20,574 nt of DNA, taken from contig JAHBMJ010000640.1 of the NCBI GenBank assembly GCA_018398765.1, forward strand, positions 1,391-21,964. Direction: 5' to 3'. The DNA comes from Chromera velia (lineage: Eukaryota > Sar > Chromeraceae). Of the stretch, positions 9,692-18,120 are shown one piece after another. Under the pieces are notes generated by a model, which was given only the letters and a program-made list of their open reading frames with translations, ran no database searches and was not told the DNA's origin. The translations under genes were made by a program, and so were the position numbers. Positions within the stretch are counted from its first letter, which is position 1. Each line of letters begins with the position of its first letter.

Positions 9692-10653
9692 CTGTAAGGA
9701 GAAGATACAGAAGGGACACAGAGACATGCATGGGCTGTCCCCTCGCTTTTTTTTCTTTTCTTGTTAAACCAGACATCTCTTTAAAGATTTCTTCTCTCTT
9801 TGCTCCAGGACCTCTTCTACTCATTTTCTCTCCGCTTCTTCTAGTCTCTTTTTTTTAAATTAAGGAGGAAGCCAAGGATAACCTAAAACGTTTCAAAGCA
9901 GCAGAAGGAAGCGAGAAGGAGATAGCGAATGAAAGCGCCCCCTTGTACGCTCATGCTTTCAGCCACATGAGGGGTCTGACTCCCAAGTCACGCGCAAAGA
10001 AGAGAAGCCGAGAGAGAAGAAAGGTCACTCTTCCAAAAAAAGCTCCAGAAATTCTAAATGCACGGCACATGCGGCGCTTGGCTTATTGTTCTCGCAGTCC
10101 GCCTCTTTGATGCTCAGCTTTGTAATGCAGGGGCGCAAGGGCAGACTGAGTTCCAGGCAGTTGTGGGCACGCGCAGGCACAAATGCATGGCAGCGGCAAT
10201 CAGGCAGTCCTCTGCCCGTGTCTCATATGTAGCTGACGTAGGGGTAGGCAATCGACTTCGAGTTCTCATTGACAGAAGGGCTCGGCCGTCTTGTCGAGCA
10301 CAAACACATTTTGCACGTGTCAGTCGCTACATAAAGAGAGGGAGGGAAGGAACCAGACACATTGTAGACTGCCCTGCTGGTCTCTTTCTATCTCGCCTCT
10401 TCTTTCTGTCCCGTTTCATCGCCTTGCTGCTCCTTTCGACACATGAACTCTCAACTCTGGATAAAAGACGCCCCAATCACACTCAGTCGCCAGCCTCAAT
10501 TCGATTCGCCTCCCCCATCCCGAAGCAACCCCCCTCTCCCCGTCTTTCTCCCCCTTTTTCTCTCCCCTTCCCTTCCCCTTTGTCCCCCGCTTTCATCCCT
10601 TCTTCCCCTTTTCCCCCCTTTCTCCCTCCTTTTCCCTTCCCTGTTAGTAGAAA

Positions 10654-11049
10654 ATGTACCAGCGCCGGCGAGAGACGAGGTGGCAGCTACCGTATTCCCT
10701 TCTCTGTCTCTTGGTAGGTCTGCCGTGACCCTTCTGCCTCTCTTGCCGTCGAGGGCAGGCTCGATGTTATTTTATACCCCTTCCTTACTTCCCCCTCCTT
10801 CCTACTCCAGGCTCGCCGCGTCGGGGTCCCAGAGCAGCTGCAGAAGGCCTTCCCTGGCTGGTACACCGGCCGTCACTACGTTGTTCCATATGGTATGCCA
10901 CCACCTGTCCCTTCTGTCTGTTTAACATGCATGCAGAGTCTTACACACCCGATCGAACGGCCACTCATCGAATGATCCACGCGATAGCCAGACAGCCAAA
11001 AGCGACAAGCTCACTCTTGGAAGAAAACGGCAGCATCGCAGACACATAG
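10654..11049 (+). CDS. Candidate three-exon small gene inside the LTR element (84 residues, unknown)
   Basis: Join(10654..10713, 10811..10892, 10937..11049). The ATG at 10654 gives MYQRRRETRWQLPYSLLCLL, then a GTAGGT donor. Acceptor CTACTCCAG opens ARRVGVPEQLQKAFPGWYTG and RHYVVPYG up to a GTATGC donor. Acceptor CATGCATGCAG opens SYTPDRTATHRMIHAIARQP and ends at TAG 11047-11049. All phases agree, and exon 2 looks coding in composition. Against it: the reverse strand over exon 2 is also open (NNVVTAGVPAREGLLQLLWD then a stop), intron 2 is only 44 nt, and no known domain is visible. It could be a gene captured by the element or chance. Confidence 0.25.
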
Positions 11050-11629
11050 AGAGACGAAGGGCGTCTTCTTATATTTAGACACTGTCAGAGGACCAGTCCA
11101 GACAAACCTAGACATGCTGGAGGTGTTTGCGGGCCACGAAGGTGGTCAGCCTCTCGCAGACAAGCAAGCAACCAACAATAAAAGACAAACGAAGATGATC
11201 AGCCGACACTCGTCCGGAAGACTGAAACAGTTACAGAATTAAAAGACATTAGAAAGTACTTGACTGGCCGTTTGGATTGCACTGTGCTTATAGGCAGCAG
11301 TCTTAGTGAACTTAAGCTCCTCGATCGAAAGCCTAAGCAACACCAAGCAACGTTTCTATCACCGGCTTTGGCGACCTCCAACGATCTTCGGGCTCTCCAC
11401 CCAAGGACAAAGGCAAAGTCCAGGATCGGACTCGAAGGGGATATCTGAAAGAGGGCTCCAGGCAGCTTAGGATGCAAGAGGACCCTGAATTCCCCCACTC
11501 ACGGTCTTTGCCTGACCGCGCCCGTATCATTACAACCGGCTTTCAACGGTTGCACAAAAGGACATATCTAATCTCCATCACAGAAAAAAAATGAGAGTTG
11601 ACACTCATCGAGCTGAGCGGTCACCACAA
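11050..11629. other. Interior of the LTR element, right end, no gene supported
   Basis: Only short ORFs in several frames (for example 11199-11498 minus). The sequence before the right LTR (GAGCGGTCACCACAA) is not a purine tract; the nearest A-rich run is at 11583-11590. I see nothing else. Confidence 0.5.
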
Positions 11630-12112
11630 TGCTTTATCCCTCCTGTCTAGCCACCTTGTAGCGTTCAGACAGAAGGTAAAGCGAGGACAAGAACCTAGAC
11701 AAGAACCCTGGGGAAGATTTGGAGAAGGAACGTAAGCAATACTAACTCAAGCAACACTTTATAGGAGGTTTGGCTCTATATTAGTTTAAGCACTAACGCG
11801 ATCTCCCAGTAGGATTCCAATTAGCTGGGTTCATTCTATTATGCATGGTTTCTGCTCAGTCCTCTTTTTGTTCCTCTCTCTCAGACTCTCGATCTATGAT
11901 AAACAGACATCAGACTCAAACGATGCTATCCGTTGCTCGAGTGACATATTGCTTGAATACAAAGGTCAGACTCGACTTTAACAACTTTGATCGACGTGTG
12001 TAATACGTACGAAGCAAAGCGTGGCGGCGGAGCCTGACGTCGGTACGCAGGCTCATTCAGATATAGCGTATGCGAGGGTCCAGAGGGCGGCGCCACAGGG
12101 TAGGACTCTACA
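11630..12112. repeat. Right long terminal repeat (483 bp)
   Basis: Direct repeat of 7286-7759 with the same TGCTTT and CTCTACA ends. It carries a private 12-bp tandem duplication (ACAAGAACCTAG type, about 11687-11706) and lacks 3 bp near 11732. All 33 base differences from the left copy are transitions. Confidence 0.85.
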
Positions 12113-12116
12113 GGCC
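12113..12116. other. Right target-site duplication GGCC
   Basis: GGCC directly follows ...CTCTACA and repeats the four bases before the left LTR at 7282-7285. Flanking sequence on the two sides otherwise differs, as expected for a target-site duplication rather than part of the repeat. Confidence 0.75.
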
Positions 12117-12351
12117 TTTGTTTGAGCTGGAAGAAAGTTTTGGGTAATGCAACGCATAGAAACATATCCGAAACAACTTCTTGATAAGGTTTGATAGGGT
12201 TTTATGCAGGTCTATATTTAGAACCAATATAAAAGTCTTTTCCGAGTTGAAGGACATCGTTTATGAATTTTAATAAATTTGAGTCATAATTTGATAGACT
12301 TTCGTTCAAGATATTCTGAACAAAAATGACAAACCATGTATAATCTCCGAG
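12117..12351 (-). pseudogene. 5' fragment of the decayed reading frame split by the LTR element
   Basis: Reading the minus strand from 12351, a frame of 49 codons (LGDYTWFVIFVQNILNESLS, then NYDSNLLKFINDVLQLGK and onward) reaches one TAA at 12202-12204. The same frame then continues NPIKPYQEVVSDMFLCVALP and KTFFQLKQRP up to the LTR junction, where it joins 7285-7137 in phase. A TAG lies upstream at 12352-12354, but a neighbouring frame stays open across 12284-12493, suggesting an old frameshift. The composition is protein-like despite the AT-rich DNA. The protein is not recognised; an old mobile-element gene is the simplest reading. Confidence 0.45.
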
Positions 12352-12452
12352 CTAGGTCTAACTGAGAACCTTTGTGACTTTGTCCAGATTCAATTAAAGT
12401 TACCGACTCAATTGGTCCTGAAGCAAGACGATAAAGAGCTATAAAGAGCGCT

Positions 12453-12494
12453 GGGGGGGGCATGACCCCCCCTAAAAATTTGAAGCCACCCATG
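12453..12494 (-). repeat. Possible hAT-like terminal sequence with G8/C7 hairpin
   Basis: On the minus strand from 12494 it reads CATGGGTGGCTTCAAATTTT and then TAGGGGGGG. This resembles the frequent hAT-type end CA-GTGG-CGGAT...TTTTTAGGGGGG (established pattern, recalled, not searched). The adjacent G8-CATGA-C7 forms an inverted repeat at 12453-12472. No matching opposite terminus or 8-bp duplication was found, so this is tentative. It would mark the right border of the interrupted older element. Confidence 0.3.
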
Positions 12495-12936
12495 CCAGCT
12501 GTCTTGGACCCCGGCCGCGCGACCCCCCGCGTATCCCCCGCGCGTGCGGACCTCCGGGGTGATGCTACCGCTGTGCCTCTCCATCAGAGACACAGCATGC
12601 CTCTTGGCCGTCTCCTTCAGTCATCTTCGATCACTGCTCATGATGATCGAATTAATCATCGCTGATTGATCATTCAGTGATCCATGTCACAGGACCATCT
12701 CAAGGTGCTTGAAGAATTTGGGAGTCGGCGTCTGAGTCGCAATGCCCAAACTTTTTTGGGTTCGCACGGGGGAACTTCGCCGGTATATATATTCTTCTGT
12801 CTCGTCGCATGCCCTTCTTTAAGTGGCATCTTCTCAGGAGAGGCGACCCCGAATTTTTTCTGCACGGTGGAGATCTGGGTGAGGCGCCTGAACCTTTGCT
12901 GTAGTCAGGTTGCCGCAGGAGTCGTTCCACAGCATC
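12495..12936 (+). promoter_or_regulatory. Upstream region of the zinc-repeat/SET locus
   Basis: No gene supported. It contains a cluster of TGATCA/ATGATGATCG-type palindromic short sequences at about 12625-12685 and a TATATATA at 12783-12790, some 150 nt before the proposed ATG at 12937. Either could belong to a promoter, but I have no direct support. An ORF at 12684-12947 overlaps the start region in another frame and shows no domain. Confidence 0.3.
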
Positions 12937-14035
12937 ATGCCCAGTAACAAGCGCACCGCCTCCGTAAGTCTTGTCTCCTCTTCTGCTTTGCTGCATGGGT
13001 GGGGATCCACTCATCTCGCTCAGACAGATGCCTAGCTGGGAGCTGCAAGTTGACTTGCCTCGTCTCCACGCTCACCATCTGTATTTTCCTGTCGTTTTTT
13101 TTTTTCTGCATGCCGCAATCAGTTTGTCACCTCTGAGGCTTTGCTCCCTACGGCACTTCATCCTCGCTTCGATGCCTCTCAGTGTTTCGAGCAGCCCGAA
13201 CCCCCTTCTGTCTCCATTGCCGGTCTCTCCTCCACCTCACTGTCTCCCAACCATATACACTCTTGGATTGTCTGAGTGTCTGTCTACCGTTCAGCTTTCT
13301 CTTCTGCCATGTCGATTGAGGGCTCTAGCTTTCTTTGTTTGATCCCCTCGATCCTCCCTTCTGAGCCGTCTCCATCATTCCGTCTCCAGCCAACCCAGGC
13401 ATGCGCTCATCTTTCTCCCCCGTCTCCCGTAGTGCCTTTCTCAATCATCTGTTCGTGATCATATGTGCAGACAGAACCGGGGGGACGGGAACCGACCTGC
13501 CACTTCACGAGATCTGAGCTGAACGAGAAACAGAAGGCTGCACAAGCGGTGAGCTGGTCCTGTGTCTACATTCCATTCAGGGACTGGTGCACTTCGGCAG
13601 CGTTCCCTGCCTCCCCCCCTTTTCTCATGCTTGGCATCTGGCCCGCTGCATTGCTTGCATGTTTTCCGTTTTGAGCGTCGTATGTGCTTTTGGTACATAC
13701 TGTGTTGATGCTCCTTGTCTGCCTGTATGTGCTCAGTCGGTTAGGTCCTGGTGGATAGCCGCTGATGTTTGTATGTATACTGATGTATGCGTTGCTGAGT
13801 CAATGCTCATCTCCAGTGTGTGTGGACGGCAGCCTGGGGGCTTGGATCACTTTTTGCATTTTCGATGCCTGTGTGCAGACATACCAGAACATGAAGTACA
13901 ACATTCAAAAGATGCTGCCGAATGAAAGGCGTTTACTGGAGGGCAGGTGCGAGGTTGAGAACTGTCCTGCGTACATCGGCATGCACAGAGACGGGAACCT
14001 GAACGCACCTCTGCCTCTTAGTGGACCCTCTGCAG
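12937..14035 (+). CDS. Three 5' exons of unknown product, probably the N-terminus of the SET gene
   Basis: Join(12937..12963, 13471..13548, 13879..14035). The ATG opens MPSNKRTAS, then donor GTAAGT; ATATGTGCAG opens TEPGGREPTCHFTRSELNEK and QKAAQA, then donor GTGAGC; TGTGTGCAG opens TYQNMKYNIQKMLPNERRLL. The last exon continues EGRCEVENCPAYIGMHRDG to a GTCGGT donor in phase 1. The first two junctions are phase 0 and the joined frame is open throughout. A Cys/His pattern (CHF, C..C, then HRDG) is visible but fits no family I can name. The exons point into the SET exon at 14984 on the same strand, which lacks its own ATG, so one gene is likely. The last donor is the weakest point. Confidence 0.5.
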
Positions 14036-14204
14036 GTCGGTGCATGACATGCAGTCCTACTAGGTGCATCTTAGTGTGGTTGCTTTTTCGTTGGTTTGCG
14101 TTTAATTCCTCCGGCTAATATTCGTGTCATTGAGCCTAGGATTAAGCACTTGTCTACTTGCATGCGTCCTGCCTGCCTGCCCTCCGTTGTTCTGTCGGGT
14201 CAGT

Positions 14205-14487
<283 letters not shown>

Positions 14488-14787
14488 CTGAGCCGTGAGT
14501 CGGTTATTCCGTTCATTCTGTGTGGTTGTCCGACTGGTGTGTTTAGCGCAGCGATCTCCTGTTCCTTCCCTCTTTATCGGATCAGTCGACTAGCTGCCTC
14601 ACGGATCAATAGACACCGCATTCCGCTAGCTCCCTTTCGGTTGCATGGTTGGTTTATGCTCTTCATGCTCTGTGTCTGAATGTCCATCTGAACGCCGCTT
14701 CTCCAACACACACACACGGAGTGGCCGGGACGGTAATGTTCCCCCTCAACCCCCCATTTTTTCCTGCACGCACGTCACGGTGGGAAG

Positions 14788-14837
14788 CTGACTATTGTGT
14801 CAACCATGGGCTGTGTGAAGAGGCGTCTCTCTCTCAT
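14788..14837 (+). CDS. Possible bridging exon of the SET gene (17 codons)
   Basis: A 50-nt segment after GGTGGGAAG and before CAT|GTATTG would take the phase-1 end at 14035 to the phase-0 start at 14984, adding ADYCVNHGLCEEASLSH. The arithmetic fits and the Cys/His content suits the protein, but acceptor and donor are both weak. An alternative bridge is an 11-nt microexon near 14720-14732 before GTAATG. Neither is established. Confidence 0.2.
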
Positions 14838-14983
14838 GTATTGTGAATGTGAGAATGAATGCATGGGTGGCGAGACAGACGAAGCAGAGAAAAACTTCGG
14901 AGACCGTTTCTTAGAACAAAGGGAACTCTCCCTCAGCGTGCAAAAAGGGGCGGGAAACCAACCGGCAGCGCTTTCTCGTGCAG

Positions 14984-16516
14984 TCAAAGGGACAGGGGAC
15001 AAAGGGGGGAGGCAAGAAGGGTGTGGCGGCTCTGAAGCTGGCTGGCTATGTACGGAATAAGGACATCTGCCCGCACAACTACGTTAAACGAAATTGTAAG
15101 AAGTGTGGAGGCAGCAAGACGTGTGAGCATGGGCGCTTCCGCTATTCCTGCAAGGATTGCGGGGGTACGGGAATTTGCGAGCATTCGCGTCTTCGATATT
15201 ACTGCAGAGATTGCGGTGGTGCAGGAATCTGCGAGCATTCGCGTGTTCGATATAGCTGCAGAGATTGCGGTGGTGCAGGAATCTGCGAGCACGGACATCG
15301 GCGCACTCAGTGCCGAGAGTGTGGGCATGGGTACACGAGAAACAAAAAAGGGGGGCGAGTCGTCAAGGGAAAGAATACGGGAGAGATCCAGAAGAAGAGC
15401 TCCAGCGCGGCAAGTATGAGAAAGTCAATCTGTGAGCACGGACACCGGACGCATCTGTGCAAACAGTGCGGGTGTGGGGGTATGAAAAAGAAAGATGGGA
15501 AGGCGGTCCAAAAAGAGAAAGGGAAGGAGATAGGACATCAGCAGAAGAAGAAAGGACAACAAAGCAAAGAGACAGCTGCCGAATTCCCCCTGTCCGCGAC
15601 TGAGAAAAAGAAGAACAAAGAGAGCGTCTCTTCTTCCTCCTCTTCCTCCGCTGCCGCGGCTGCTCTGCCTGCTGAGAGTGAGGAGGAAGAGGAGGAAGAT
15701 GCCCCTGAGTTGAGTTCAGACGAGACACAGACAGATGCCACCGCGGTTGTTCGCCGAAGTTCGCGGCTGACAGCACTGCAAGAGGGGTTGAGAATGATCA
15801 TGTCACACAGAATCGACACTCGTTATCCGTCTGGAAAGGGAGGGCGGACAGTGGCGGTGCTAAGGAAGGGGGTTGAAGCGAAGAAATCGTCAATCGAGGG
15901 GGCGGGCAATGGGCTGTATTCGTGCCGCAAATTCCAAAAGGACGAGTTGATCACAGAGTATGGTGGTCACCTGTACTCGAAGAAGGAGATGAGGCAAGAC
16001 ACTGCCTTATGGCTTCACATTGCGAGTCTGTGTCAAGCCTCAGACTTCCTCATCTGTGCCCCCGACGTGCCTATGAAGGGACAGGGGGGGGCGGGGTACA
16101 TCAACGATCCATCCCTCCATATAACCGAGAACGGCACTTTTGCCTTCGATCGCACGGGCCTTCAGAAGGTGAATTGTTATTTTTCGTATGAGAACAACCG
16201 AATTTTTGCCAAAACAAAGCGTGAGATCCAAGAGGGAGAGGAGTTTTTCATCTTTTATGGAAAGCAGTGGAGAGAGAGGTACAAGAAAAACGCGGATGTG
16301 TTGGCAAAGGATATCAAGGAAAAGAAAGAGAAGAGTGATTGGACGCTGGTCTTGCGGTGCATCCCATTCATCAATTTGGCTGTGCCAGTGAAGGCCGAAG
16401 ACGAAGACGGAGTTGAGGGAGAGGGAAAGGAGGAAGGGGGAGAGATGAGTGCTGCAGCAGCAGCAGCAGCAGCAACACAGAAAGAGATGCAGCAATTGAA
16501 ACAAGAGGAAAGATGA
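14984..16516 (+). CDS. Tandem zinc-binding-type repeat protein with SET domain (terminal exon, N-terminus upstream)
   Basis: The open frame has no ATG near its beginning. Exon entry at TTTCTCGTGCAG|TCAAAG (14984, phase 0) fits, and the end is TGA 16514-16516; the exon codes 510 residues. Residues 29-166 hold six C-x-H-x6-C-x2-C units (CPHNYVKRNCKKCGG, CEHGRFRYSCKDCGG and so on) spaced 18-19 residues except the last. They are followed by Lys/Ser/Glu-rich linkers. The SET-like domain spans about 288-430: GNGLYS, ELITEYGG, GYINDPSL at about 16095-16118, and EIQEGEEFFIFYGK at about 16225-16266. SET enzymes transfer methyl groups from S-adenosylmethionine to lysine, often on histones, which suggests a nuclear role. 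The usual NHS core reads NDP, and no post-SET Cys cluster is seen. A C-terminal poly-Ala/Gln tail ends the protein. Domain call strong; activity and substrate are inference. Confidence 0.85.
   Translation, partial: SKGQGTKGGGKKGVAALKLAGYVRNKDICPHNYVKRNCKKCGGSKTCEHGRFRYSCKDCGGTGICEHSRLRYYCRDCGGAGICEHSRVRYSCRDCGGAGICEHGHRRTQCRECGHGYTRNKKGGRVVKGKNTGEIQKKSSSAASMRKSICEHGHRTHLCKQCGCGGMKKKDGKAVQKEKGKEIGHQQKKKGQQSKETAAEFPLSATEKKKNKESVSSSSSSSAAAAALPAESEEEEEEDAPELSSDETQTDATAVVRRSSRLTALQEGLRMIMSHRIDTRYPSGKGGRTVAVLRKGVEAKKSSIEGAGNGLYSCRKFQKDELITEYGGHLYSKKEMRQDTALWLHIASLCQASDFLICAPDVPMKGQGGAGYINDPSLHITENGTFAFDRTGLQKVNCYFSYENNRIFAKTKREIQEGEEFFIFYGKQWRERYKKNADVLAKDIKEKKEKSDWTLVLRCIPFINLAVPVKAEDEDGVEGEGKEEGGEMSAAAAAAAATQKEMQQLKQEER
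15068..15480 (+). repeat. Six coding repeats of C-x-H-x6-C-x2-C(GG) type
   Basis: Cys/His quartets start at TGC 15068 and recur every 54-57 nt through about 15325, then once more at 15432. Units three and four (15181-15234 and 15235-15288) are nearly identical at DNA level with a 54-nt period, pointing to recent duplication. Each unit has one CxH and one CxxC pair, the spacing expected for a small zinc-binding knuckle. Comparable CEHG-x-R-x3-C-x2-CGG repeats occur in several algal and protist proteins (recalled, not searched). Confidence 0.85.
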
Positions 16517-17070
16517 GTCAAGATCGGGTAGCTTCACAGCGACGGTGAGTGGTTGCACCCTTGAATTTTTGTGACGTTTTTTTGAAGGGTGTGTAGGAAT
16601 TGGTGAATGCGTGATGTCCACATGCATGCACGAGGAATTGGAGGTGGATTTCTGCTTACATACAGAACACTCATTGACAAGGGAGTGTTTGCGTATGCGT
16701 GTGTGCCTGCCGAGGTTTTCCTGGGTAGGGAAGTACAAGGATTTTGGGCGTTGGGTGTGTGTGATCGAAGGGACGTGAACGGTGAAGCATGCACCATTTT
16801 TGTAATTAAGGCTTCAATTCGGTGGCCGGAGAAGTAGGGCGAGAGAGGCTGTCGGCACACCTTGCAAGTGCCAGGATTGTAGTGATGGTAGAATGTGTGG
16901 GCATGCGAAGTGTCCTTCAAATGTTGTTTCTCTCTCTCTTTCTCTCTTTCGTTTGATGATTCACTTATTTATTTATACGTTGTACCCCGATAGTCGTGCA
17001 TTTTGCGTGAATGGCGAGTCGTATTTTTCCCTCTCTCAGTGTTCCATGTGAAGCTGTGAACAACAAGGGG
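16517..17070 (+). other. 3' UTR and spacer after the SET gene
   Basis: No gene supported. A strong donor-like GCGACG|GTGAGT lies 27 nt after the stop, so a 3'-UTR intron is possible. Short ORFs here are in unrelated frames and show no domains. Confidence 0.45.
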
Positions 17071-17159
17071 TGGGAAGGAAAGAATTCTTAAAGGAAAGAA
17101 GGAAGGAAGAAAGGAAGAAAAAAATGAGGGCGAAGAAGAAGGAAAGGAGGGAGGACGGG
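17071..17159 (+). repeat. Purine tract (GGAA/AAG)n
   Basis: GGAAGGAAAG, AAGGAAGGAAGAAAGG and similar units make an almost pure purine strand. It is the reverse complement in type of the pyrimidine tract at 17534-17900. Confidence 0.85.
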
Positions 17160-17533
17160 AGTGCTTTGCCATTCTGTTGGGCAAGGCATCTCTTTACAGT
17201 GTCACCTTTCTTGTTTACTCTCTTCATCTCTCTGTGCCCCGATGTCTCTCTTCCTTCTTTTTCTGTTCTCTCTCTCTCTTTGTCTTGTCAGTTGCTTTCT
17301 CTTACTAAAGCTTATCCTGTGTGTCCCTTTTTTTCTCTCTTTCCTTCATTCATTCAGTCATTGTTTTTTTTGTCTCGCTTGCTCACTGTTTTCCTGATGT
17401 TTGGGGCTTCTGTATGAAGAGGGAGTCGTTCGTTTCCTTCTGCCTCCCAGTTGTCTAGATGAAGTCGGATGAAGTTTGGAAGAGGAAGGGGAGCTTTGAG
17501 GGGCAGAAGAGGGGAAGTATTGGGGGCAGTACG
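17160..17533 (+). other. Spacer between purine and pyrimidine tracts
   Basis: Pyrimidine-rich, with no gene supported. Serine/leucine-rich ORFs across it are composition artefacts. Confidence 0.5.
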
Positions 17534-17804
17534 TTTCTTCCTTCCTTCCTTCTTTCCTTCCTTCCTTCCTTCCTTTGTTTCTTTCTTTCTTTCTTTCTTT
17601 CTTTCCTTCCTTCCTTCCTTCCTTCCTTCTTTCTTTCTCTTTCTTTCTTTCTTTCTTTCTTTTTTTCCTTCCTTCCTTCCTACCTTCCTTCCTTCCTTCC
17701 TTCCTTCCTTCCCTTTCTTTCTTTCTGTCCGCTTTCTTTCTTTCTTTCTTTCTGTCCCCTTTCTTTCTTTCTTTCTTTCTGTCCCCTTTCTTTCTTTCTG
17801 CCCC

Positions 17805-17837
<33 letters not shown>

Positions 17838-17900
17838 TTTCTTTCTTTCTTCCTTTCTCTCTTTCTTTCTGTCTGTCTCTCTGTCTGTCAGTCTGTCTGT
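17534..17900 (+). repeat. Compound (CCTT)n/(CTTT)n/(TCTG)n microsatellite
   Basis: About 365 bp of almost pure pyrimidine: CCTT blocks, CTTT blocks, four CTTTCTTT-CTGTCCCC or GCCCCC higher-order units (about 17713-17810), then CTGT repeats. Many overlapping long ORFs on both strands are translations of the repeat and not genes. Confidence 0.95.
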
Positions 17901-18120
17901 GAAGAAAAGAATGGAGAAGAAGAAACATACAGTCTGTCTGTTTGTCTGTCTGTCTTTGCTCTTTCCTTCTTTTTGTCTGTTGCGTACATGAAGAAAAAAG
18001 GGAGAAAGAGAGACATACAGTCTGTTTGTCGGTCCGTCGGTCTGTCTGTCTGTCTGTCTCTCTATCCATCTCAATGGCTCTCTGTCCGTCTCTCTGTCTC
18101 CCCATCTCTTTTTGTCTGCC
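17901..18120 (+). repeat. Duplicated TCTG-repeat unit with 88-bp period
   Basis: A unit consisting of a purine stretch (GAAGAAAAGA... or GAAGAAAAAAGGG...), then ACATACAGTCTGT, then (TCTG)n occurs twice, with ACATAC at 17925 and 18013. It extends the compound microsatellite at 17534-17900 and seems to have expanded by segment duplication. Confidence 0.7.

Larger units (their letters stand above)
7286..12112. mobile_element. LTR retrotransposon-like element, 4,827 bp, without recognisable pol (LARD-like or decayed)
   Basis: Two long direct repeats (7286-7759 and 11630-12112) about 93% identical bound 3,870 bp of internal sequence. Both begin TGCTTT and end CTCTACA, and the whole is flanked by GGCC. 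This is the classic structure of an inserted LTR element. I searched the six-frame peptides of the interior by eye for reverse transcriptase (YxDD), RNase H, protease and integrase motifs and found none. No TGG-type primer-binding site follows the left LTR, and no clear polypurine tract precedes the right one. This suggests a non-autonomous large retrotransposon derivative or an old copy with a replaced interior. Strand is not assigned. Confidence 0.8.

Noticed and set aside
10058-10925. 219- and 160-codon plus-strand ORFs in the LTR interior
   Set aside because: The second half is C/T-rich low complexity, and the first half shows no retroelement or host motif. Only the small spliced candidate at 10654-11049 was kept, at low confidence.
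15068-15480. CRISPR-like array
   Set aside because: The 54-57 bp units are adjacent, in frame and encode Cys/His repeats. There are no spacers, and the setting is eukaryotic.
16040-16738. 232-codon minus-strand ORF opposite the SET exon
   Set aside because: Antisense shadow of the SET coding exon; its Cys-rich run is the complement of the poly-Ala/GCA repeat.
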